The notes under the pieces: model-generated
What the model was told of the DNA's origin: nothing
Seen by the model: only the letters and a program-made list of their open reading frames with translations
Databases searched by the model: none
NCBI GenBank assembly: GCA_035630195.1
Contig: DASQLD010000208.1
Coordinates: 1-5,003, forward strand
DNA: 5,003 nt
DNA from: DASQDN01 sp035630195
GTDB lineage: Bacteria; Acidobacteriota; Terriglobia; Bryobacterales; Bryobacteraceae
Reading direction: 5' to 3'
Translations under genes and position numbers: made by a program
In this document: positions 1 to 5,003 of the stretch, piece after piece
Layout of the letters: the number at the start of each line of letters is the position of its first letter
Position numbering within the stretch: position 1 is the stretch's first letter

Positions 1-740
1 ATATCGAATTCTCCTGCTGTATCGGAATGGATCGTACCGCCATCGATCTTGAGGACTTTGCTGGAAAGCTTGAAATCGATGCCGGCGCGTCTGAGAATCT
101 GAAAGAGACGTGAGGACACTTCGCCATCGCTACCCGTGGCGATTTGCGGCAGCATTTCATAAACAGTCACCTTTGAACCGATTTCGTTGAAGAAACAAGC
201 AAACTCGAGTCCGATGTAACCGCCACCGATAATCGCGATCTTTTCGGGAACCGTGGTAAGAGCAAAAACGCTGTCGGAATCGAGGACGCGCTCAGAGTCA
301 ATCCCGGGAATCGGTGGTACGGCGGGCTTCGAGCCCGTCGCGATCAGAATGTTCTTCGTTTCGTAACGTTGGTTGGCAACTTGAACTGCATTGCGGGAAA
401 CGATTCCCGCTTGACCAGTGATTACTTCGACGCCTGCGCGCTTCAGCATCCCACCGACGCCGCTGGTGAGTGTGTTGACGACGCGATCTTTCCTCTCAAC
501 GACGGCGGGCATGTCGAACGCCAACGATCCGATACGAATACCGTATGCCGCGGCTTGCGTACATTCGTGATACAGCTTCGAGGAACGCAGGAAGGTTTTC
601 GCAGGAATGCAACCTACATTCAGACACGTTCCGCCAAGGCGATCTTTCTCAATCAGCGCAACCTTCTTGCCCATCTTGGCTGCATGAGCGGCCGACTCGT
701 ATCCACCGGGGCCTGCGCCAATCACGATCAAATCGTACAC
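1..740 (-). CDS. lpdA: Dihydrolipoyl dehydrogenase (E3), N-terminal half, runs off left edge
   Basis: This is the FAD flavoenzyme that reoxidises the dihydrolipoyl arm of E2 and passes electrons to NAD+ in 2-oxo acid dehydrogenase complexes in the cytoplasm. The window holds 246 codons, about half of the usual length of roughly 460-480 residues, and the frame is open to position 1. Visible motifs, in order, are the FAD-binding GAGPGG (residues 8-13), the redox disulfide in GGTCLNVGCIPAK (C39 and C44), ATGS (134-137), and the second Rossmann motif GGGYIGLE (172-179). An acidic E195 ends VTVYE, as expected for NAD rather than NADP preference. The start is GTG at 740, giving VYDLIVIGAG, with GGAG five bases upstream. 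It overlaps the end of the E2 gene by 13 bases, so it is probably translationally coupled to it. The disulfide spacing CxxxxC fits E3, glutathione reductase or mercuric reductase; the E2 neighbour makes E3 by far the best call. The dimer interface and the His-Glu active-site pair lie outside the window. Confidence 0.96.
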   Translation of the reverse strand, partial: MYDLIVIGAGPGGYESAAHAAKMGKKVALIEKDRLGGTCLNVGCIPAKTFLRSSKLYHECTQAAAYGIRIGSLAFDMPAVVERKDRVVNTLTSGVGGMLKRAGVEVITGQAGIVSRNAVQVANQRYETKNILIATGSKPAVPPIPGIDSERVLDSDSVFALTTVPEKIAIIGGGYIGLEFACFFNEIGSKVTVYEMLPQIATGSDGEVSSRLFQILRRAGIDFKLSSKVLKIDGGTIHSDTAGEFD

Positions 741-1927
741 AGGGACTCCACGTTCTCGATGCGGTCTTTTACTACCTGCAGAAATCTGGCTCCCGGCGCG
801 CCATCGATTACCTGGTGATCACAGGTGAGGGAGAGACCAATTGCATCGATAAACTCGAGCTTGCCTTGCTTCCGAACGGGCTTGACGTGCGTAGCTCCGA
901 TCCCTAGAATCGCGACCTGCGGTGGGTTCAACAAAGGCGTGAACGATTCGATTCCCAATCCTCCCAGGTTGCTGATGGTGAACGTCGCGCCGGATAAGTC
1001 ATCAGCGGAAATGCTTCCCAGCGCTGCCCGGGCTGCGAGGTCCTTCATCCGGACCGCGAGTTCTCCAACCGTCATGGTGTGAGCGTCTCGTACTACGGGT
1101 ACGATCAAGCCCCGCGGTGTATCCGTGGCGAAGCCGAGGTGAATTTGCCAGTGCTTAATTAACTTGTTGTCGATGAACTCGGAGTTGAGGTCGGGAATCT
1201 GCTGCAGCGCCTTGACGGTGCAAAAAGCGACCATGTCATTGATGTTGATGTCCGGAACGTTCTTGGATGCTTTCACGCGAGCGCGCAGAATTAACATGGG
1301 TCCTGCGTCGGCGGAAGCGGTCATTGTGTACTGTGCCGTACTCGCTAAGGAATCACGCATCCGGCGTGCGATCTTCTCCCGGATGCCCGTAATGGGTGTG
1401 GCCACGGGACTATCGTCAATCTGCTTCTCGGCTGCTTCGGGAATCCTCGAAGAAGCATAGTAGGCAGCACGAAGATCTTCCTCGAGGATTCTCCCACCGG
1501 GCCCTGTGCCAATGATCGCTTCAGGATGGAAATCCTGTTCCTGGGCGAAGCGGCGCGCGCGTGGACTATACGCCCTCGATGATGTTCTGCTCGTCGGGGT
1601 AGGTAGCGGCAGGGGCGCCTTTGTCTCCGGGACAGACTCTCGTGTTGATGGTTCGGATGCGCCGGGACGGAACGAATCGATGTTCTCTCCTGGTTCGCCG
1701 ATAACGAACAAATTCGTGAAGACTGGTACCAGGGAGCCCTCATCAAAGAACGTAGCGAGAATGGTGCCGCCGATTGGCGCTGAAACTTCGAACGTCGCCT
1801 TATCCGTTTCGATATCAGCGACTATCTCTCCCGCCGAGACTTGGTCACCCTTACGCTTTCTCCATCCTGATATAAGACACTCCTCTACTGTGTTGCCTAG
1901 CTTCGGAACCTCGACTGCAGTGGCCAT
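728..1927 (-). CDS. 2-oxo acid dehydrogenase complex E2 (dihydrolipoamide acyltransferase)
   Basis: This core protein carries the lipoyl swinging arm and transfers the acyl group to CoA. It has 399 residues, normal for an E2 with a single lipoyl domain. Residues 1-80 form a biotinyl/lipoyl domain with the lipoylated lysine K43 in IETDKA. Residues 87-118 are a Pro/Ser/Thr-rich flexible linker. Residues about 119-157 form the peripheral subunit (E3)-binding domain, with SPRARRFAQE and GTGPGGRILEEDL. Residues from about 170 to the end form the catalytic domain, with FTISNLGGLG, NPPQVAILGIG and the active-site motif DHQVIDG (H371, D375). Most E2s have Arg where Q372 stands. The ATG at 1925-1927 directly follows the transaldolase TAG with no gap; the nearest GGAG is 12 bases away, so coupling to upstream translation is likely. 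The substrate (pyruvate, branched-chain oxo acid, acetoin or another) cannot be told without E1. Confidence 0.96.
   Translation of the reverse strand: MATAVEVPKLGNTVEECLISGWRKRKGDQVSAGEIVADIETDKATFEVSAPIGGTILATFFDEGSLVPVFTNLFVIGEPGENIDSFRPGASEPSTRESVPETKAPLPLPTPTSRTSSRAYSPRARRFAQEQDFHPEAIIGTGPGGRILEEDLRAAYYASSRIPEAAEKQIDDSPVATPITGIREKIARRMRDSLASTAQYTMTASADAGPMLILRARVKASKNVPDININDMVAFCTVKALQQIPDLNSEFIDNKLIKHWQIHLGFATDTPRGLIVPVVRDAHTMTVGELAVRMKDLAARAALGSISADDLSGATFTISNLGGLGIESFTPLLNPPQVAILGIGATHVKPVRKQGKLEFIDAIGLSLTCDHQVIDGAPGARFLQVVKDRIENVESLCTI
746..749 (-). promoter_or_regulatory. Ribosome binding site for E3 inside the E2 gene
   Basis: On the minus strand GGAG lies five bases before the GTG at 740. 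It falls within the last codons of the E2 gene. This supports GTG 740 as the E3 start, since the first residues after it (YDLIVIGAGPGG) begin exactly where E3 proteins normally begin. Confidence 0.6.
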
Positions 1928-2959
1928 CTATCGATACGTCTCCATCAACTTCCATCCTGATTCACAGAACTGGCCAAGCGTTCGTTGTGTAGCTCCGAAG
2001 CCGATGAACTCATCGGGCGACATGCCGTCTCTTTCATAAGCGCGCACGAATTCCGGTAATTGCGACAGTCGATCAATCACATCCAACGGAACCGGATTGT
2101 CAATACGTTCCTCACGCGGGTGATCTTTCGCGACAAATAACTCTTGCGATGTGGGATGAATGGACATCACCAAGTCGGCGCCGGCGAGTTCCGTAAAATG
2201 GTAATCGCCTCTAAGTGCAGCGACGAGCAGCACGGCTTCATATCCCTCATCCTGATAGATCTGATATGCGCGCTTGGTTACCGCGAGTCCGGCTTGACGA
2301 ATATCAGCTTCACTGACTTGGGCATTGTTGTCGTGAGCGACTTCGCGCAAGTAATCGTCAAGGCGTCCGATCATGATCACTGCGAAACATTTACCCGGCT
2401 CGACGCCGGCCTTCTTTGCGCGATTCACGCCGGCGCGATGACGCTCCGCGATAGCGAGCACTTGAGGTAGTGTGAAACTGACCGTCGCGGTGATAGTGAT
2501 GCCTTCCGCAACACAATTCTCCAGGACGTCTAACCCCGCTGCAGTGGCCGGAAGTTTGACTGCGATGTTCGGAGCCCATGCCTGGAATCGTTTCGCCATC
2601 GCGTACATGCAATCGCGGTCCCCCGCGCGAACAGGGTTAACCTGCGCGCAGACATAGCCGGCCTGTCGGTTACTCGATTCGAACCGCGGCAACAGCTTCG
2701 CGGCGGCTCTGGTCACCACGATATTTGTGAGGGCCTCTGCCCTCGCGTCCGGAGCGAGGTCGCGTGACATGACGTCTTCGATAGCCTGACTGCAAAGGGA
2801 CCGGTTTTTGTTGATGGCAATATTTGCCAGAAACGGATTCGTCGTGACACCGATCGCGCCACGCTCAAGACCGAGGTCCAACTCACTCGATTCCGCCGAG
2901 TCATGCCACCATTTGGTCGGGGTGTTTTCAATCACCCAATTCAGGTAAGTGCTATTCAC
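1928..2959 (-). CDS. tal: Transaldolase family protein
   Basis: Transaldolase moves a dihydroxyacetone unit from a ketose phosphate to an aldose phosphate through a Schiff base, in the non-oxidative pentose phosphate pathway. The protein has 343 residues from GTG 2959. Family marks are WWHDSA with the expected active-site Asp (D20), GVTTNPFLAN (about 38-46), the Schiff-base lysine K135 in AVKLPATAAGL, TATVSFTLPQ (about 157-166) and IGRLDDYL (about 197-204). It resembles the long bacterial and plant-like transaldolases more than the roughly 220-residue fructose-6-phosphate aldolase type. A longer in-frame reading from a GTG at 3004 is rejected: it has no Shine-Dalgarno and would lie between the -10 box and the predicted transcript start. 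GTG 2959 has AGGAGG nine bases upstream. The gene is first in an operon with E2 and E3. Whether it acts in pentose phosphate flow or on another aldol substrate linked to the oxo acid complex is open. Confidence 0.93.
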   Translation of the reverse strand: MNSTYLNWVIENTPTKWWHDSAESSELDLGLERGAIGVTTNPFLANIAINKNRSLCSQAIEDVMSRDLAPDARAEALTNIVVTRAAAKLLPRFESSNRQAGYVCAQVNPVRAGDRDCMYAMAKRFQAWAPNIAVKLPATAAGLDVLENCVAEGITITATVSFTLPQVLAIAERHRAGVNRAKKAGVEPGKCFAVIMIGRLDDYLREVAHDNNAQVSEADIRQAGLAVTKRAYQIYQDEGYEAVLLVAALRGDYHFTELAGADLVMSIHPTSQELFVAKDHPREERIDNPVPLDVIDRLSQLPEFVRAYERDGMSPDEFIGFGATQRTLGQFCESGWKLMETYR

Positions 2960-2968
2960 GATCCTTGT

Positions 2969-2974
2969 CCTCCT
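2969..2974 (-). promoter_or_regulatory. Strong Shine-Dalgarno deciding the transaldolase start
   Basis: The minus strand reads AGGAGG, then nine bases (ACAAGGATC), then GTG at 2959. This is the only strong ribosome binding site near the 5' end of the gene, and it fixes the start 15 codons inside the longest possible frame. Confidence 0.85.
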
Positions 2975-3007
2975 CAGTGGCTCTTGACGGGCGTTTTCAG
3001 CCACCGA

Positions 3008-3036
3008 ATGCTATCAAGCGTGTGCGACATCGTCAA
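3008..3036 (-). promoter_or_regulatory. Sigma-70-like promoter for the transaldolase-E2-E3 operon
   Basis: Read on the minus strand, a -35 box TTGACG (3036-3031, five of six to consensus) is followed by a 17-base spacer and a -10 box TAGCAT (3013-3008, four of six). Transcription would begin near 3001, leaving a leader of about 40 bases that contains the AGGAGG. The geometry is ideal; the -10 box is only moderate. It agrees independently with the GTG 2959 start. Confidence 0.6.
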
Positions 3037-3075
3037 GCGTAGAACACCTGCCCATTACTTGAGTATCCGCTTGAC
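3013..3075. repeat. Three copies of CGCTTGA in the divergent control region
   Basis: CGCTTGA occurs on the minus strand at 3020-3014 and 3039-3033, and on the plus strand at 3068-3074. The middle and right copies extend to CGCTTGAC, forming a perfect 8-base inverted pair (3032-3039 and 3068-3075). Each of these two also contains the TTGAC of a -35 box, one for each direction. The leftmost copy lies in the spacer of the leftward promoter. They could be operator half-sites or merely two similar -35 regions plus one chance match. Confidence 0.45.
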
Positions 3076-3104
3076 AATTACCGTTCCGTTGCGAATACTT
3101 AAGC
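3057..3104. repeat. Imperfect inverted repeat bracketing the rightward promoter
   Basis: The left arm ACTTGAGTATCCGC (3057-3070) and the right arm GCGAATACTTAAGC (3091-3104) are reverse complements at 11 of 14 positions, separated by 20 bases. The right arm covers the -10 box and the left arm ends just before the -35 box, so the pair frames the core promoter. It may be a double binding site for a dimeric regulator, perhaps the ArsR protein encoded downstream. That link is inference. Confidence 0.45.
3071..3099 (+). promoter_or_regulatory. Sigma-70-like promoter for the AHSA1-ArsR-hydrolase operon
   Basis: A perfect -35 box TTGACA (3071-3076), a 17-base spacer and a -10 box AATACT (3094-3099, four of six to TATAAT) precede the AHSA1 gene. 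The predicted transcript start is near 3106, giving a very short leader of about a dozen bases before ATG 3118. The Shine-Dalgarno would then lie at or near the transcript's 5' end, so the true start could be slightly upstream of this estimate. Confidence 0.6.
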
Positions 3105-3114
3105 AGGTGCTTAA
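3099..3114. promoter_or_regulatory. Perfect 7-2-7 palindrome, candidate operator
   Basis: TTAAGCA-GG-TGCTTAA is a perfect inverted repeat with a two-base centre. It begins at the last base of the -10 box, spans the predicted transcript start and covers the Shine-Dalgarno of the AHSA1 gene. Many ArsR/SmtB proteins bind imperfect inverted repeats with a two-base centre at or near promoters, and an ArsR gene is second in this operon. A repressor bound here would block transcription initiation. Binding is inferred, not shown. Confidence 0.55.
3105..3109 (+). promoter_or_regulatory. Ribosome binding site for the AHSA1 gene
   Basis: AGGTG lies eight bases before ATG 3118. It sits in the centre of the TTAAGCA/TGCTTAA palindrome, so in RNA it could also be part of a small hairpin if the transcript begins far enough upstream. 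Confidence 0.5.
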
Positions 3115-3117
3115 CAA

Positions 3118-3588
3118 ATGAACAATCGGTCTGTTACACACACGACCTTCGTCATTGAACGCAGTTACTCTCACCCTGCCGAACGCGTGTTTGCGGCCTT
3201 CGCAGACCCAGCTAAGAAGCGCCGCTGGTTTGCGGAAGGGGATGGTTTCGAGATTGAGGAATTCAACCTGGATTTTCGCGTTGGCGGAGTGGAACGCGCT
3301 CGTTTTCGTTCCACGCACGGCGGACCGGCGGGCGCCGTCTTTTCGAACGAAACCACCTACCAGGATATTGAGCTAAATCAGCGCATCGTCTTGGCGTATA
3401 CGATGGCGATGGGCGAAAAGCGCATTTCCGCTTCGCTTGCCACCATCGAACTCCTGCCCACGGACAAAGGGACCGATCTGGTATTCACGGAACAGGCTGC
3501 ATTCTTTGAGGGCGCGGACGGCGCTCAGCTACGGGAACAGGGTTGGCGTCAGTTACTCGAGGAATTGGCAAAGGAGTTGGCGCGCTAG
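3118..3588 (+). CDS. AHSA1/SRPBCC domain protein
   Basis: This 156-residue cytoplasmic protein is a single SRPBCC (START/Bet v1-like) fold of the AHSA1 type, spanning about residues 10-154. Recognisable features are the opening strand VIERSYSHPAERVFAAFADP, the tryptophan in RRWFAEG, the middle strands EEFNLDFRVGG and NETTYQDIELNQRIVLAYT, the strand GTDLVFTEQAAFF, and the long closing helix starting EQGWRQLLEELA. The fold makes a hydrophobic cavity for a small ligand. Bacterial members are often paired with ArsR-type regulators, as here, but the ligand and biochemical role are generally unknown, and similarity to the eukaryotic Hsp90 co-chaperone does not mean that function. No signal peptide or membrane segment is seen. 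It is the first gene of its operon, eight bases ahead of the regulator gene. The more familiar order places the regulator first, so this order is a mild variation. Confidence 0.9.
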   Translation: MNNRSVTHTTFVIERSYSHPAERVFAAFADPAKKRRWFAEGDGFEIEEFNLDFRVGGVERARFRSTHGGPAGAVFSNETTYQDIELNQRIVLAYTMAMGEKRISASLATIELLPTDKGTDLVFTEQAAFFEGADGAQLREQGWRQLLEELAKELAR

Positions 3589-3596
3589 CAAGACAA

Positions 3597-3935
3597 ATGA
3601 CTCGCACCCCGCAGCATGCTGAAGTCGACCGGGTTTTCCACGCTCTCGGAGACCGCACTCGGCGATTGATTATCGAGAAGCTCAGCGAAGGCCCCATTTC
3701 TGTCTCGCGATTGGCAAAGCCGCTCGAAATCACCCTTGCCGCCGTGGTTCAACACTTGCAGGTGTTGGAACAAAGTGGGCTCGTACGTACGGAGAAGACC
3801 GGGCGAGTGCGCACGTGCCGCATTGAATCGTCCGGATTCTCTGTCGTCGAGCAATGGATCCGGGATCGACGGTCCCTGTGGGAACGCCGATTCGACCGCC
3901 TTGGCGCTCTGCTGGCCGAATCCGATGAAAAGTGA
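3597..3935 (+). CDS. ArsR-family winged-helix transcriptional regulator
   Basis: This is a 112-residue DNA-binding repressor of the ArsR/SmtB type. The opening DRVFHALGDRTRRLIIEKLSEGP (split as DRVFHALGD at 11-19 and RTRRLIIEKL at 20-29), the helix-turn-helix at about 33-60 with ISVSRLAKPLEI then AAVVQHLQVLEQSGLV, and the wing TEKTGRVRTCRIE are all typical. There is a single cysteine (C74) and no ELCVCDL-like metal site, so it is unlikely to be an arsenic or metal sensor. It belongs with the regulators that accompany AHSA1 proteins. The start is ATG 3597, eight bases after the AHSA1 stop. A longer frame from TTG 3543 would overlap AHSA1 with extra residues that do not resemble the family. AAGGAG sits 20 bases away, too far to serve well, so reinitiation after the AHSA1 stop is likely. 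The palindrome at 3099-3114 is its most likely target. Confidence 0.92.
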   Translation: MTRTPQHAEVDRVFHALGDRTRRLIIEKLSEGPISVSRLAKPLEITLAAVVQHLQVLEQSGLVRTEKTGRVRTCRIESSGFSVVEQWIRDRRSLWERRFDRLGALLAESDEK

Positions 3936-3949
3936 CGTATATTGACACA

Positions 3950-5003
3950 ATGCTGCGCATGAGCCTCTTGGCGGTCGTCGCATTGTGTCTTCTCGCCGAG
4001 CCTGCCGATAAGATCTCGCGTGTTGAAGGCGGGTTACGGGCCGGTGTACAAGTCGCAGGCGAGCCTGATAGTCGGTGGACGATTGAGGAACGCATGTCAC
4101 GCCACAAGGTCCCAGGTGTCAGTGTGGCCGTGATCAATAACGGCAAGCTGGAATGGGCTAAAGCTTACGGAGTGATCGATGCTACAACCGCCCAGCGGGC
4201 GAACGTAAAAACCATGTTTCAAGCGGCGTCCATTAGTAAACCCGTCAGCGCTCTGGCGGCGCTGCGACTGGTTGCTCAGGGCAAACTCAATCTCGACGCA
4301 GATATCAATGTTAGTTTGAAGTCGTGGAAAATACCGGCGCATTCCTTCGCGAGGCCCGTGACCCTTCGGAATATCTTGAGTCACACCGCGGGAACCACCG
4401 TGCATGGATTTCCAGGATACAAATCCAACGTCAGCGTTCCGACCGCCGTCCAGGTTCTAACAGGTGGCGCCCCTGCAAATACTCCAAGCGTAATCGTGAA
4501 TGCAGAGCCGGGAAGCATCTGGCACTACTCGGGCGGTGGCTACACAATCATGCAGGTCTTGATGACCGATGTGACTGGAAAGTCTTTTGACGTATTGCTT
4601 CAGGACTCCATCTTGGGCCCGCTCGGAATGATGCGCAGTACGTTCGAGCAGCCGCTGCCGGAACGATTCGCGGCGAACGCCGCCCGAGCGCACGGGAACG
4701 AGGGCAAACCCATCGCCGATCGCTGGCATACGTATCCTGAACAAGCCGCCGCTGGTCTGTGGACGACACCAACCGACCTCGCAAAGGTCCTCATCGCTGT
4801 ACAACGAGCGCACAATGGCGAAACGAAACTTCTTCCAGCTTCACTGACCCGTGAAATGCTGACCGAGGGAAAAGGCGACTTTGGGCTTGGCTGGGCGCTG
4901 GCAGGTAAGGACGAAGACCTTGCGTTTTCGCACAATGGAGCAAATGCCGGCTTCCGATGTATGGCCTGGGGCTACGCAAAAAAAGGCCAGGGAGCGGTAG
5001 TCA
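3950..5003 (+). CDS. Exported serine hydrolase, beta-lactamase class C/PBP family, runs off right edge
   Basis: The window shows 351 codons with no stop. The N-terminus MLRMSLLAVVALCLLAEPA looks like a Sec signal peptide; no good lipobox surrounds C13. The mature protein is a Pfam Beta-lactamase (PF00144) type domain. It has the nucleophile motif SISK (S94, K97) preceded by FQAA, the NILSHTAGTT element, the second motif HYSGGGY (Y193, with Gly in place of the usual Asn of YxN), ILGPLGM, AAAGLWTTPTDLAK, and the third motif HNGANAGF (H328-G330) replacing KTG. HxG and YSxxGY are common in the esterase, D-aminopeptidase and carboxypeptidase members, so antibiotic hydrolysis cannot be assumed. The start is ATG 3950, 14 bases after the ArsR stop. 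An in-frame GTG at 3932 overlaps that stop as GTGA and is an alternative, but it adds an acidic residue to the signal peptide n-region. It is probably the third gene of the AHSA1-ArsR operon. Confidence 0.9.
   Translation, partial: MLRMSLLAVVALCLLAEPADKISRVEGGLRAGVQVAGEPDSRWTIEERMSRHKVPGVSVAVINNGKLEWAKAYGVIDATTAQRANVKTMFQAASISKPVSALAALRLVAQGKLNLDADINVSLKSWKIPAHSFARPVTLRNILSHTAGTTVHGFPGYKSNVSVPTAVQVLTGGAPANTPSVIVNAEPGSIWHYSGGGYTIMQVLMTDVTGKSFDVLLQDSILGPLGMMRSTFEQPLPERFAANAARAHGNEGKPIADRWHTYPEQAAAGLWTTPTDLAKVLIAVQRAHNGETKLLPASLTREMLTEGKGDFGLGWALAGKDEDLAFSHNGANAGFRCMAWGYAKKGQGAVV

Noticed and set aside
369..818. A 149-codon plus-strand open frame opposite E3 and the E2 end
   Set aside because: It lies wholly antisense to strong E3 and E2 coding sequence and its translation shows no family features.
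1506..2039. A 177-codon plus-strand open frame opposite E2 and the transaldolase end
   Set aside because: It is antisense to the lipoyl and linker regions of a well-supported E2 gene, has no ribosome binding site and resembles no protein family.
3597..3935. Metal-sensing role for the ArsR protein
   Set aside because: There is no CxC metal motif in the recognition-helix region and only one cysteine in the protein, so classical arsenic, cadmium or zinc sensing is not supported.
3938..3970. TATATT (3938) and TTGACA (3942) before the hydrolase, resembling promoter boxes
   Set aside because: TATATT has no -35 box at the right distance upstream, and TTGACA has no -10 box about 17 bases downstream, so neither makes a complete promoter.
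3950..4010. Lipoprotein signal on the hydrolase
   Set aside because: The only nearby cysteine (C13) is preceded by Leu at -1 where Gly, Ala or Ser is expected, so an ordinary secretory signal peptide fits better.
3585..4100. Minus-strand open frame of 171 codons opposite ArsR and the start of the hydrolase
   Set aside because: The plus strand carries two clear conserved proteins here; the minus frame is low in recognisable structure and is a shadow.
1..5003. CRISPR arrays, tRNA or rRNA genes, insertion sequences, attachment sites or strong intrinsic terminators
   Set aside because: Reading both strands showed no regularly spaced repeats, tRNA-like cloverleaf, transposase reading frame, or GC hairpin followed by a T-run; both operons run off the window before their ends.

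Overview
The window looks like chromosomal DNA from a free-living bacterium of moderate to fairly high GC content. It is packed almost end to end with genes, and start codons include GTG as well as ATG. There are no rRNA, tRNA, transposase, CRISPR or phage signals. The gene mix (a stand-alone transaldolase fused into an E2/E3 operon, an AHSA1/ArsR pair, and a secreted class C beta-lactamase-like serine hydrolase) would suit an acidobacterium or a similar soil phylum. That placement is inference from gene content and protein style only; nothing in the window proves it.

Left half (1-2959, minus strand): a tight operon reading right to left. It encodes a transaldolase (2959-1928), then a 2-oxo acid dehydrogenase complex E2 acyltransferase (1927-728), then dihydrolipoyl dehydrogenase E3 (740 to beyond the left edge). 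The transaldolase stop and the E2 ATG are directly adjacent, and E2 and E3 overlap by 13 bases, so translation is probably coupled throughout. No E1 component is visible. E2 and E3 alone do not reveal the oxo acid substrate, and E1 may lie beyond the left edge or elsewhere in the genome.

Centre (2960-3117): a compact divergent control region. Each direction has a sigma-70-like promoter with a 17-base spacer. The region also holds three copies of the heptamer CGCTTGA, a 14-base imperfect inverted repeat bracketing the rightward promoter, and a perfect 7-2-7 palindrome running from the rightward -10 box to its Shine-Dalgarno. The leftward promoter and a strong AGGAGG show that the transaldolase starts at GTG 2959 and not at the longer upstream option (3004).

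Right half (3118-5003, plus strand): a second apparent operon. It encodes an AHSA1/SRPBCC ligand-binding-fold protein (3118-3588), an ArsR-type winged-helix regulator (3597-3935) and an exported serine hydrolase of the beta-lactamase class C/PBP family (3950 to beyond the right edge). The palindrome at the head of this operon is a natural candidate for the ArsR operator, giving autoregulation of all three genes. I found no clearly new defence or mobile system. The most interesting points are the coupling of transaldolase to E2/E3 and the architecture of the divergent control region.
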